Source of the DNA: Streptomyces cylindrosporus
GTDB lineage: Bacteria; Actinomycetota; Actinomycetes; Streptomycetales; Streptomycetaceae
DNA length: 64,000 bases
Assembly (NCBI RefSeq): GCF_022698165.1
Contig: NZ_JALDAY010000015.1
Location: 241,870 to 305,869 of the forward strand
Direction: 5' to 3'
In this document: one piece after another, positions 51,981 to 60,338 of the stretch
Layout: the number at the start of each line of letters is the position of its first letter
Numbering within the stretch: the stretch's first letter is position 1
Translations under genes and position numbers: made by a program
Notes under the pieces: model-generated
Seen by the model: the letters and a program-made list of their open reading frames with translations, nothing else
Database searches by the model: none
Told to the model about the DNA's origin: nothing

Positions 51981-52662
51981 CGCCGGCTGCGAGTACCTGG
52001 CCTCCCGCTTCACAAGGGCTGGCTATCACGTCCGCTTCCCGGTACCGGAGCGTGGCGAGCGCGGAGTCATGGTCGTCAGCCGCCTCGCGCTCGTCCCTAG
52101 CGGCATCGCGTTCGGATACCTCCCGCACCGGGGCGTCGCCGTCAACGTCGAGACGGAGACCGGTCCCCTCGAGGTCCTTGGCCTGTACGTGCCCTCCCGC
52201 GACGCGACAGCGGTCAAGACGCAACGGAAGATGGACTTCCTCCGCGAGGCGTACCGGGCGATCCCCTCAGGCGACGACCCGGGCGCCCGCATCGTGCTCG
52301 GGGACTTCAACATCCTGGAGCCGAACCACCAGCCCCGGTATCCGTTCTTCCAGCCGTTCGAGTACGGCTTCTATTCGTGGCTCGTCCTCAACGGCTACCA
52401 GGACGCCTTCCGCTACCTGCACCCCGACGCAGCCGAGTACTCGTGGGTCGGCCGGACCGGGGACGGCTACCGCTACGACCACGCCCACGTGTCCGCTGGC
52501 CTCGCGGATTCCGTGCTCGGCTGCCTCTACCTCCACGAGCCACGCACCATGGCAAACCGACTCACCGACCACTCCGGCCTAACCGTCAGCCTCGACCTGG
52601 TCCCGGCCGCCCCACTGCCCGTAGTGGACCCGACCAGCACCGCCGAAACGGCGCTGTTCTGA
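51859..52662 (+). CDS. endonuclease/exonuclease/phosphatase (EEP) superfamily protein (267 aa)
   Basis: ATG 51859. Metal/catalytic signatures in order: TFNLNN (Asn near residue 9-12), VLTET (Glu37), GDFN (148-151), YSWVGR, YDHAHVS and the terminal DHS (237-239). A Mg-dependent phosphodiester or phosphomonoester hydrolase; the family covers nucleases, deadenylases and sphingomyelinases. No signal peptide. It is co-transcribed with kinase, radical SAM and MazG. Confidence 0.85.
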   Translation: MPLDVLTFNLNNPSRERAERQLSYLTARPEQVLVLTETAPSAGCEYLASRFTRAGYHVRFPVPERGERGVMVVSRLALVPSGIAFGYLPHRGVAVNVETETGPLEVLGLYVPSRDATAVKTQRKMDFLREAYRAIPSGDDPGARIVLGDFNILEPNHQPRYPFFQPFEYGFYSWLVLNGYQDAFRYLHPDAAEYSWVGRTGDGYRYDHAHVSAGLADSVLGCLYLHEPRTMANRLTDHSGLTVSLDLVPAAPLPVVDPTSTAETALF

Positions 52663-52687
52663 GCGCCCCATACCCCGGAAGGACATC

Positions 52688-53002
52688 ATGGACGCAACAA
52701 CCTGGGAGCTGGTGCACCGCCTCGTCGGCTGGCTCGACGATCAGAGCCCGGTTCAGGGCGACATGGCCAAAGCGATGCGCGTGCTCAAGATCGGCGAGGA
52801 GTTCGGCGAAGTCGCTGAGGCGCTGCACGGCGTGATGGGGGCCAACCCGCGCAAGGGCACGAGCCACACGTGGGACGACGTCCACAAGGAGCTCAGCGAC
52901 GTGGCGATCACCGCCCTGATCGCGCTGGCCTCCCTGACTCCCGACGCACAGAAGCTCTTCGACGAGCGGCTCCAGCAGATCGGCGAGCGCTCCCTGTCCT
53001 GA
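52688..53002 (+). CDS. MazG-like nucleotide pyrophosphohydrolase (104 aa)
   Basis: ATG 52688 behind GGAAGGACATC. The MazG metal motif is intact: ExxE (Glu38, Glu41) and ExxD (Glu68, Asp71) on paired helices (GEEFGEVAEAL, HKELSDVAITALIAL). A single-domain MazG, expected to hydrolyse NTPs/dNTPs or modified nucleotides to monophosphates. It closes the operon. Confidence 0.82.
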   Translation: MDATTWELVHRLVGWLDDQSPVQGDMAKAMRVLKIGEEFGEVAEALHGVMGANPRKGTSHTWDDVHKELSDVAITALIALASLTPDAQKLFDERLQQIGERSLS

Positions 53003-53012
53003 TCGCCCTGTC

Positions 53013-53049
53013 CCGGCCCGCGCCTGAGGGATCTCAGCGCGTGGGCCGG
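53013..53049. terminator. bidirectional hairpin between MazG-like and XRE genes
   Basis: CCGGCCCGCGCcTGAG and CTCAGCGCgtGGGCCGG form a long stem with small bulges and a GGAT loop, between two convergent genes; it overlaps the last codons of the XRE gene. Confidence 0.8.
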
Positions 53050-53318
53050 TGGTCCCTGTGGACGTTGCGCAGATCGAGCTCGAGGGTGTCGGCGACCAGT
53101 ACCGCCAGGGGCACGTCCAAGGCGTCCGCGATCGCGATGAGCAGCGACAACGGGGTATCCCGCTGACCCGTTTCGTGCCGGTGAACGGTGCGCCGTTCAA
53201 GCCCGACAGCGTGTGCCAGCTGCTCCTGCGTCAGCTTGCGATGCCGGCGCACCGTCCGGATGCGATCTCCGATGGCACGACGGCGGAGAACACTCCATTC
53301 CGGCTCTGGCTCAGGCAC
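53034..53318 (-). CDS. XRE-family repressor (94 aa)
   Basis: A single HTH domain: IGDRIRTVRRHRKLTQEQLA, then GLERRTVHRHETGQRDTPLS and a final helix. Size and location next to the integration module fit the prophage repressor, although it may equally regulate the cargo operon. The space upstream holds two palindromes with AGTGC half-sites (53352 and 53415), probable self-operators. Confidence 0.8.
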   Translation of the reverse strand: MPEPEPEWSVLRRRAIGDRIRTVRRHRKLTQEQLAHAVGLERRTVHRHETGQRDTPLSLLIAIADALDVPLAVLVADTLELDLRNVHRDHRPTR

Positions 53319-53351
53319 CCCACAAACCTGGTGGGGAAAAGATCATGTGTC

Positions 53352-53370
53352 AGTGCCCACAGTGGGCACT
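53352..53370. promoter_or_regulatory. 19-bp palindromic operator AGTGCCCAC-a-GTGGGCACT
   Basis: Perfect 9-bp arms around one central base, 34 bp upstream of the XRE start. A second, shorter dyad AAGTGCACTT (53415-53424) nested in GCCAAG/CTTGGC shares the AGTGC half-site. Two sites with a shared half-site are typical of repressor autoregulation. Confidence 0.75.
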
Positions 53371-53505
53371 TTTCAGCCGCGCGGCGGGGTGCTTAAATGC
53401 TGACTTCAGCCAAGAAGTGCACTTGGCTCGCTACTTGCCGCTCCCAGCATCCCGAGTGGTGAGCCGTCTCTCCCCATGCTCCGCAAAGCCAGGAGGGGCG
53501 GATCC

Positions 53506-53540
53506 GTCTGGGGTCGGCGCTGTCGTCGCCGACCCCAGAC
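53506..53540 (-). terminator. 14-bp perfect hairpin after excisionase-like gene
   Basis: GTCTGGGGTCGGCG pairs fully with CGCCGACCCCAGAC across a 7-base loop. It lies nine bases beyond the 3' end of the leftward excisionase-like gene. Confidence 0.88.
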
Positions 53541-53548
53541 GTGAGTGG

Positions 53549-53791
53549 TCAGCTGGCTGGCGACAGTGTCTGGTCGGCGTTCCCGGTCTCCAGGAGCCGC
53601 ACGAGAGATGCCGTTACCACTCGCTTCACGCCGGAGATCGGAAGAACGCGGACCGGCGCCGCCCCTGCGTTGACCTGGTCGTACAAGGTGGTCTTGCCGA
53701 TGCCCATGGCGGCAGCTGCCTCGGGGATGCTCACCGTCGCGGGCCATCCGCGGACCTCGGCGAGAGTGGGGGGCTTCTTGGCTCTGCTCAT
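53549..53791 (-). CDS. excisionase-like HTH protein (80 aa)
   Basis: Winged-helix unit TVSIPEAAAAMGIGKTTLYD, then PVRVLPISGVKRVVTASLVR, matching helix_turn_helix_17-type excisionases. Located just upstream of the integrase but transcribed away from it. Probably sets recombination direction with the integrase. Confidence 0.8.
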   Translation of the reverse strand: MSRAKKPPTLAEVRGWPATVSIPEAAAAMGIGKTTLYDQVNAGAAPVRVLPISGVKRVVTASLVRLLETGNADQTLSPAS

Positions 53792-54096
53792 CCGGTGGCT
53801 CCATATCGCGATGCCGGCGCCTGCGCCCCGAGTGGGGGCTGATCTCGTGGCGCGCTTACGTCTCGCGTCTGCCGCGACTCCCCGGACGCCGCCGGAAATT
53901 CGCGGACTCCGCGACCTGAGACGGACGGTAAGGCATCATATGGAATCCGTGCAACTAACTCTCACGCGCGCAACTTGCGCGAACCGTCCTCGGCTTTCCG
54001 CCCGACAGCCGACACGCAGAACAGTCCCGACGCCGACAGCCGACCGATCCAGGTGGACGGAGGGCACCGGCTGGGCCCGGCCCGCAAGGGGGTTCC
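53792..54096. promoter_or_regulatory. divergent xis/int regulatory region
   Basis: No clear gene in 305 bp. At 53967-53981 lies CGCGCAA-c-TTGCGCG, a 7-bp dyad suited to a dimeric DNA-binding protein. An AT-richer stretch precedes it (CATCATATGG at about 53934), possibly a promoter. Confidence 0.5.
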
Positions 54097-54270
54097 ATGT
54101 CCCAACCGATCAAGCTGCAGCGATGGGCTCTCCGCCGCTACAGCCAGCCGGCCTCGGACACTGCTCGGTGGCCAAGGCGCGAGGACCTCGGCGGTCTCTC
54201 CGCGGTGCGCCTTGCTGACCTAACCCCCGACCAGGTCCGCCGATGGCTGGGCGAGGCGCGCCGTGGCTGA
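54097..54270 (+). CDS. short protein upstream of integrase (57 aa)
   Basis: ATG behind AAGGGGG; overlaps the integrase start by eight bases. Basic and Trp/Arg-rich (QRWALRRYSQPASDTARWPR), with a final helix LADLTPDQVRRWLGEA. Probably coupled to the integrase; function unknown. Confidence 0.5.
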   Translation: MSQPIKLQRWALRRYSQPASDTARWPRREDLGGLSAVRLADLTPDQVRRWLGEARRG

Positions 54271-55441
54271 TCCGATCAAAGAGATCACGCTGCCGAGCGG
54301 GAAGAAGCGCTACCGCTTCGTCCTTGACGTCGGCCGGCGACCGGACGGCGGCCGACGACAGCTCACCGTCACCAAGAACACGCTCAAGGACGCCCGGGCC
54401 GAGTACGCGCGACTCCTGGCCGCGAAGAACTCTGGCACGCTGATCGTTCCCAATAAGATCACCGTCGGGCAGTGGATCGACCAGTGGCTCAAGCTCAAGG
54501 AGGAGGACGTCGAGTCCACCACCCTCAACTCGTATGTGACCACGCTCAAGCCCGCCAAGAAGCACCTGGGACACATCCAGCTCCAGGAGCTCACCGAAGA
54601 AGACGTCGTGGCCTGGGTGAAGTGGCTGCTTACAGAAGGACGCGTCCGCCCGCGAAACGGCAACAAGGGCCTGTCGACCACGACGGCCGACATGGCGCTC
54701 GGCCGGTTGAAAGAGGTTCTGACCCGAGCCGTGACCAAACGCCTGGTCGGCCTCAACGTCGCTTCCGAAGTCTCCATCCCGAGGAAGGCCCGCCGGGCCG
54801 ACCGCAAGGCCAGGCCCAAGACGAAGCCGTGGAACACGACCGAAGTGCGCACCTTCGTGGCCGGTATCCGAGAGGAACGGCTCTTCGCCGTGTTCCTGCT
54901 CAGTCTCATGGGACTGCGGCCGGCGGAGGTCTGCGGCCTGCGCTGGAGCGATATCGACTTGGCTGCGCGCGTCCTGGTCGTCGACAACACCCGAACCATG
55001 ATCAACAACAATGAGGTCGTCGAGAAGGACACCAAATCGGAGTCGAGCGACCGAGACCTCCCGCTCCCCGCTCTGCTCTTCGAGGCGCTGAAGAGATTCC
55101 GTGCGCAGCAGGCGTCGGAGAAACTGGCGCTGGGGCAGGACTACCGGGAGTCCGGGTACGTCCTCGTCGACGAGATGGGCGAGCCCCTGAACGTCCGGCT
55201 GCTGCGCGTCGAGGCCAAGAAGCTCATGGACAAGCTCGGGATGCGCAAGGTGCGCCTCTACGACGCGCGAGCGTCGTGTCTGACCTTCTTGGCGAACGAG
55301 GGCGTTGCCCGGCACATCCTCGCTCGTTGGGCGGGCCACGGTAATCCGAAGACGACGGAGATGTTCTACCTGAAGCCGGACGTCGAGGATCTGCGCGGCG
55401 CTGCCGAGAGCTGGGGAGGCCTGGGGGGAGGCCCGCTGTGA
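54263..55441 (+). CDS. int: tyrosine site-specific integrase (392 aa)
   Basis: GTG 54263. An N-terminal arm-binding domain and a core-binding SAM-like domain (IDQWLKLKEEDVESTTLN) precede the catalytic domain. Catalytic residues visible: Arg219 (GLRPAEVCGLRW), Arg336 in YDARASC (Tyr333 stands where His is usual), His359 (AGHGNPKTTE) and nucleophile Tyr369. Catalyses integration and, with excisionase, excision. As the last gene of the element it lies beside the right attachment site. Confidence 0.95.
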   Translation: MADPIKEITLPSGKKRYRFVLDVGRRPDGGRRQLTVTKNTLKDARAEYARLLAAKNSGTLIVPNKITVGQWIDQWLKLKEEDVESTTLNSYVTTLKPAKKHLGHIQLQELTEEDVVAWVKWLLTEGRVRPRNGNKGLSTTTADMALGRLKEVLTRAVTKRLVGLNVASEVSIPRKARRADRKARPKTKPWNTTEVRTFVAGIREERLFAVFLLSLMGLRPAEVCGLRWSDIDLAARVLVVDNTRTMINNNEVVEKDTKSESSDRDLPLPALLFEALKRFRAQQASEKLALGQDYRESGYVLVDEMGEPLNVRLLRVEAKKLMDKLGMRKVRLYDARASCLTFLANEGVARHILARWAGHGNPKTTEMFYLKPDVEDLRGAAESWGGLGGGPL

Positions 55442-55705
55442 GAGATTGTGAGATGGGCGGGTTCAGCCCTGGTGAGCGATCGGGGCGTGTAGGCCTTCGG
55501 ATGAGCCCCTGGCCTGGGCGGGAGCGCTTGTTCCGTGATCTCTGACGCTGTGTCGTGGCCACATCTTCACGACACGGACTATGTGGGGCGCACCCTGGTG
55601 TAGAAGTCGATCACATGGCATCGTCCCCTATCAGCCGCGTCACGCGCACACCCCAGCACGTGCGCGACCGACGCACACGACGCGCACAGTCCGGGAGCCG
55701 CCCCA
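55442..55705. other. element/chromosome junction region (presumed attR)
   Basis: 264 bp between integrase and acetoacetyl-CoA synthetase. Integration elements with this gene order have the attachment core here. No tRNA gene or tRNA 3' fragment was recognised on either strand. An 8-bp inverted repeat GTGTCGTG/CACGACAC (55550-55575) is present. Without the left end the core cannot be defined. Confidence 0.45.
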
Positions 55706-57673
55706 ATGTCGACCGTGAACCCCCAGCCGCTCTGGCAGCCAGATCCGGAACGCATCACGCAGGCACAGGTCACGAAGTTCCAGGCCTGGGCGGCCGAACA
55801 CCACGGCGCCCCGGCCGAGGGCGGCTACGCGGCACTGCACCGCTGGTCCGTCCAGGAACTGGACGCGTTCTGGAAAGCCGTCACCGAGTGGTTCGACGTA
55901 CGGTTCTCGACGCCCTACGCGCGCGTACTCGGCGACCGCTCGATGCCGGGTGCCGAGTGGTTCCCCGGGGCGACCCTGAACTACGCCGAACACGCCCTGC
56001 GCGCGGCCGAGGCCCGGGAGGACCAACCCGCGCTCCTGCATGTCGACGAGACACACGAGCCACGCCCCGTGACCTGGTCCGAGCTGCGCCGCCAGGTCGG
56101 CTCCCTGGCGGCCGAGCTGCGCGCCCTCGGCGTACGCCCGGGAGACCGTGTCAGCGGCTATCTCCCGAACGTTCCACAGGCCGTCGTCGCCCTCCTCGCC
56201 ACGGCCGCCGTGGGCGGCGTCTGGACGTCCTGCGCCCCCGACTTCGGCGCCCGCAGCGTCCTCGACCGCTTCCAGCAGGTCGAACCGGTCGTGCTGTTCA
56301 CCGTCGACGGCTACCGGTACGGCGGCAAGGAGCACGACCGCCGTGAGATCGTCGCCGAACTCCGCCGCGAACTGCCCACGCTGCGCGCCGTGGTCCACAT
56401 CCCGCTCCTCGGCACCGACGCCCCGGACGGCGCCCTGGAGTGGTCGGCCCTCACCGGCGCGGACGTGGAGCCCGAGTTCGAGCAGGTCCCCTTCGACCAC
56501 CCGCTGTGGGTGCTCTACTCCTCGGGCACGACGGGCCTGCCCAAGGCCATCGTGCAGTCCCAGGGCGGCATCCTGGTCGAACACCTCAAGCAGCTCGGCC
56601 TGCACTGCGACCTCGGCCCCGAGGATCGTTTCTTCTGGTACACCTCGACCGGCTGGATGATGTGGAACTTCCTCGTCTCCGGCCTGCTCACGGGCACCAC
56701 GATCGTGCTCTACGACGGCAGCCCCGGCTTCCCGGACACGGGCGCCCAGTGGCGCATCGCCGAACGCACCGGAGCCACTCTCTACGGCACCTCCGCGGCC
56801 TACGTCATGGCCTGCCGCAAGGCCGGCGTCCATCCCGCGCGCGACTTCGACCTCGCCAAGGTGAAGTGCGTCGCCACCACCGGGTCACCGCTGCCGCCCG
56901 ACGGGTTCCGCTGGCTGCACGACGAGGTCCGCGACGACCTGTGGATCGCGTCCGTCAGCGGCGGCACGGACGTGTGCTCCTGCTTCGCCGGAGCCGTACC
57001 GACCCTCCCGGTCCACATCGGCGAACTCCAGGCCGCCGGCCTCGGCACCGACCTGCAGTCCTGGGACCCCAGCGGCGAACCCTTGATCGACGAGGTCGGG
57101 GAGCTCGTCGTCACCAACCCCATGCCGTCGATGCCGATCCGCTTCTGGAACGATCCCGACGGCAGCCGCTACCACGACAGCTACTTCGACACCTACCCCG
57201 GCGTGTGGCGCCACGGTGACTGGATCACCGTCACCTCGCGCGGCTCCGTCGTCATCCACGGCCGCTCCGACTCGACGCTCAACCGCCAGGGCGTGCGCAT
57301 GGGCTCGGCGGACATCTACGAAGCCGTCGAGCGCCTCCCGGAGATCAGGGAATCCCTCGTCATCGGCATCGAACAGCCCGACGGCGGCTACTGGATGCCC
57401 CTCTTCGTGCACCTGGCCCCCGGCGCAGTCCTGGACGAGGCCCTGCTCGACCGCATCAAGCAGACCATCCGCGAACAGCTCTCCCCACGTCATGTACCCG
57501 ACGAGATCATCGAGGTCCCGGGCGTCCCGCACACCCTCACCGGCAAGCGCATCGAGGTCCCGGTGAAACGCCTCCTCCAGGGCGCTCCGCTGGAGAAGGC
57601 GGTCAACCCCGGCTCCATCGACAACCTCGACCTGCTGTCCTTCTACGAGGACCTCGCCCGCAAACGCGCCTGA
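55706..57673 (+). CDS. acetoacetyl-CoA synthetase (655 aa)
   Basis: Full-length adenylate-forming enzyme. The N-terminal ACAS-type domain has AEWFPGATLNYAEHAL. The AMP-binding P-loop is YSSGTTGLPKAIVQ. SGGTDVCSCFAGAVP and the C-terminal lid with GKRIEVPVK (catalytic Lys region) follow. The overall sequence fits acetoacetate-CoA ligases (about 650 aa) better than acetyl-CoA synthetases. Cytosolic; activates acetoacetate in ketone-body/leucine metabolism. First host gene right of the element. Confidence 0.92.
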   Translation: MSTVNPQPLWQPDPERITQAQVTKFQAWAAEHHGAPAEGGYAALHRWSVQELDAFWKAVTEWFDVRFSTPYARVLGDRSMPGAEWFPGATLNYAEHALRAAEAREDQPALLHVDETHEPRPVTWSELRRQVGSLAAELRALGVRPGDRVSGYLPNVPQAVVALLATAAVGGVWTSCAPDFGARSVLDRFQQVEPVVLFTVDGYRYGGKEHDRREIVAELRRELPTLRAVVHIPLLGTDAPDGALEWSALTGADVEPEFEQVPFDHPLWVLYSSGTTGLPKAIVQSQGGILVEHLKQLGLHCDLGPEDRFFWYTSTGWMMWNFLVSGLLTGTTIVLYDGSPGFPDTGAQWRIAERTGATLYGTSAAYVMACRKAGVHPARDFDLAKVKCVATTGSPLPPDGFRWLHDEVRDDLWIASVSGGTDVCSCFAGAVPTLPVHIGELQAAGLGTDLQSWDPSGEPLIDEVGELVVTNPMPSMPIRFWNDPDGSRYHDSYFDTYPGVWRHGDWITVTSRGSVVIHGRSDSTLNRQGVRMGSADIYEAVERLPEIRESLVIGIEQPDGGYWMPLFVHLAPGAVLDEALLDRIKQTIREQLSPRHVPDEIIEVPGVPHTLTGKRIEVPVKRLLQGAPLEKAVNPGSIDNLDLLSFYEDLARKRA

Positions 57674-57676
57674 CCG

Positions 57677-58996
57677 TCAGCCGCCGTAGGTGGCCTCGGA
57701 CTCGCCGAGCACGGTGGCGAAGTCCGAGGCCAGCGCTGCCGCGTCGGCCGGCTCCAGCTCCGCGACGGTGATCCGCACACCCGGTGGCGACGACAGCCGG
57801 AACCGGGCTCCGGCGGCCACCCACCAGCCGTACGACCGCAGCCCGTTCACCACGGCCGACTCGTCCCGCACGGGCACCCACAGGTTCATCCCGCTCGTCC
57901 CGCGCGCGGGGATGCCACGATCGCCGAGTTCCCGCAGGAGGGCGCCGCGGCGCTCTTCGTACGTCTCCTGGGCACGCGCCACCAACGCGCGCGTGGCGGT
58001 GTCGGTCAGCAGCCCGTGCACGGTCTCCTGGAGCAGATGACTGACCCAGCCCGAGGTCAGCAGCAACCGCCCGTCGTGGCGGGCCAGCGTGGTCGCGTCA
58101 CACGCGGCCGCGGCCCACCGCAGGTCGGTCCCGAGGAACTTGCTCACCGTCCGCACATGCACCCAGCGGGGCAGCCCGCTCACGGCCAGCGAACGCAGGG
58201 GCGCAGCGGCGACGGCGGACGCATGGTCGTTCTCGACGACCAGCACGTCCGGCTCGTCCCGAAGCACCTCCACGAGCGCGTCCCGACGCGTCACGGAGAA
58301 GCAGCCGCCGTACGGGTTCTGCGCCCGAGGACTGCACACCAGAGCCCGCACACCCGCCCGCAGCGCCCCACGCAGGGCATCCGGCCGCACACCCTCGTCG
58401 TCCACGGCCACCGGCACGATGCGCAACCCCAACGCCGTGACCAGGTCCAGCAGATGGTGATACCCAGGGTCCTCCATGGCCACGGCATCGCCCGGCCGCA
58501 GCTCCACGGACAACAGCCGCCCGATCAGATCGAGCGCCCCGTGCGCGAACGTCACATGCTCCACGGGCACACCATCGGCCCCGACCCACTCCCGCGTCGC
58601 GTCCTCCAGACGCGCCAGCCTCGGAGTCGAGCGATGCGAGCGAGAGCCGGGAGACAGACGCGACGGCGGTACGAGAGCGGGCAGCAGCCTCGGATCCGGG
58701 TGCCCGCCCGCCAAGTCCCGCAGCCCCTCCGGAACCCTGGGCGGCCGCCTCGACGCCACGGCGGGCGCGGGCGCCACCACCGTCCCGCCACGCCCGCGCG
58801 TGACGACGATCCCGCGACCGCGCAGCTCCTTGTACGCGGTGGCCACCGTCCCCGGACTCACGCCGAGGTCCTCCGCCAGCCGCCGCACCGGAGGCAGCGC
58901 CGCCCCCGGGCCCAACGCGCCCTCGGTCACACGGCGTTCGACGGACGCGGCAATTCCCTTGGCCGTCGTACCACGGATCCCATATTGTATTGCCAC
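57677..58996 (-). CDS. MocR/PdxR-type GntR regulator with aminotransferase domain (439 aa)
   Basis: N-terminal GntR winged helix (LPPVRRLAEDLGVSPGTVAT) and a large class-I aminotransferase-like domain (HLLDLVTALGLRIVPV, SPRAQNPYGGCFS). Such regulators bind PLP and control adjacent genes. It lies back to back with the MFS gene; a perfect 7-bp-arm dyad sits in the 45-bp space between them. Confidence 0.88.
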   Translation of the reverse strand: MAIQYGIRGTTAKGIAASVERRVTEGALGPGAALPPVRRLAEDLGVSPGTVATAYKELRGRGIVVTRGRGGTVVAPAPAVASRRPPRVPEGLRDLAGGHPDPRLLPALVPPSRLSPGSRSHRSTPRLARLEDATREWVGADGVPVEHVTFAHGALDLIGRLLSVELRPGDAVAMEDPGYHHLLDLVTALGLRIVPVAVDDEGVRPDALRGALRAGVRALVCSPRAQNPYGGCFSVTRRDALVEVLRDEPDVLVVENDHASAVAAAPLRSLAVSGLPRWVHVRTVSKFLGTDLRWAAAACDATTLARHDGRLLLTSGWVSHLLQETVHGLLTDTATRALVARAQETYEERRGALLRELGDRGIPARGTSGMNLWVPVRDESAVVNGLRSYGWWVAAGARFRLSSPPGVRITVAELEPADAAALASDFATVLGESEATYGG

Positions 58997-59004
58997 GTTT
59001 CCAA

Positions 59005-59022
59005 TTATGTATCAGTACATAA
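59005..59022. promoter_or_regulatory. TTATGTA-TCAG-TACATAA operator
   Basis: A perfect inverted repeat between the divergent MocR-type regulator and MFS genes, AT-rich in GC-rich surroundings. It is the probable binding site of the regulator. Confidence 0.7.
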
Positions 59023-59041
59023 ATAGAGGCAAGGGGGAGCA

Positions 59042-60316
59042 GTGCATCCGATGCGCCGCGCAGCCGCATGGTCGAGCCGAATACCCGGAGGACGCGACGG
59101 ACGCAGAATGCTCGCCGTCGCCCTCGTCGACCGCACCGGCAGCGGACTGTGGGCCTCGGTGTCCGTCCTGTACTTCACCTACGTGTCCGGCCTCTCCGTC
59201 GCCCAGGTCGGCACACTCGCCGCAACGGCAGGGGCCATCGGCATCGCCGGCGCACCCCTCGGCGGCCGCCTCGCCGACCGCTTCCCGCTCACCCGCGTCC
59301 TGATCGCCCTCCAACTCCTGCGCGCCCTGGCCTCCTTCGCCCTCCTCACCACCAACGACTACGCCCTGCTGCTCGCCTTCGCGGCGACCGGCAGCCTCGG
59401 CGACCGCGCCGCGAGCGTCCTCACCAAGCTCTACGCCACCCGCGCCGCCGGACCAGACCGGGTCCGCTACCAGGCCGTACAGCGCACTGTCGCCAACGTC
59501 GGCTGGGCCCTCGGCGGCCTCGCAGCAGCCGCGGCCCTCGCCCTCGGCACCACCACCGCGTACCAGTGGCTCCTCGTCGGCGACGCGGTCTCCTTCGTCG
59601 CCTCCGCGCTCCTCACCCTGCGCTGCGGCGAACCCCCGTCCACGGCCCGGACCGTCACCACCTCCAAGACCCGGGCACCCGCGACCAAGCCCCCAAACCC
59701 CTGGCGCGACCGCACGTACCTCGTCTACGTCGCCACGGAAACGGTCCTCTTCCTCGACGACGCCGTCTTCAAGGTCGGCCTGCCCCTGTGGATCGCGCAC
59801 GCGAGCAACGCACCACACGGCCTCGCACCCCTGCTGATGGTCCTCAACAACGTGATGGTGGTGGCCCTCCAGGTCCCCCTGGCCCGCTTCGGCACCACCA
59901 CGGCCGCCGCACGCGCCCTGCTGATCCCGCTGTCCGCCGCCTTCGCCCTCGGCGGTGCCGCACTGGCGCTCTCGGCGACCGGCGGAGCCGTCACCGCAAC
60001 GCTGCTGCTCACCACCTCGGCCGTCCTCTTCACCCTGGCCGAGATGCTCCACGCCACCGTCTCCTGGGAACTCTCCGTCGCTCTGGCGCCTGACACCGCA
60101 CAGGGCGCCTACCTCGGCGTCCACGGCCTGGCCCAGTCGGCGCAGCGCAGCGTCGGACCACTCGCCGTCACCGCAGCCATCGCCACCGGCCCGGCCGGCT
60201 GGACCGTCTTCGGCGCCACCATCGCCCTGACCTGCATCTTCCAGCACCGACTGGTCCGCGAACGCCTCGCCCGGACGGCGTTGTCAGTGCCGCCAGTTAC
60301 TGTGAGTGAGCATTGA
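59042..60316 (+). CDS. MFS transporter (424 aa)
   Basis: About twelve transmembrane segments, with the loop-2-like motif GGRLADRFPLTRV between segments 2 and 3. GTG start with GGGGG upstream. Likely a drug or metabolite exporter controlled by the adjacent MocR-type regulator. Substrate unknown. Confidence 0.85.
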   Translation: MHPMRRAAAWSSRIPGGRDGRRMLAVALVDRTGSGLWASVSVLYFTYVSGLSVAQVGTLAATAGAIGIAGAPLGGRLADRFPLTRVLIALQLLRALASFALLTTNDYALLLAFAATGSLGDRAASVLTKLYATRAAGPDRVRYQAVQRTVANVGWALGGLAAAAALALGTTTAYQWLLVGDAVSFVASALLTLRCGEPPSTARTVTTSKTRAPATKPPNPWRDRTYLVYVATETVLFLDDAVFKVGLPLWIAHASNAPHGLAPLLMVLNNVMVVALQVPLARFGTTTAAARALLIPLSAAFALGGAALALSATGGAVTATLLLTTSAVLFTLAEMLHATVSWELSVALAPDTAQGAYLGVHGLAQSAQRSVGPLAVTAAIATGPAGWTVFGATIALTCIFQHRLVRERLARTALSVPPVTVSEH

Positions 60317-60338
60317 TCGACCGTGCACAGGGGGAAAG

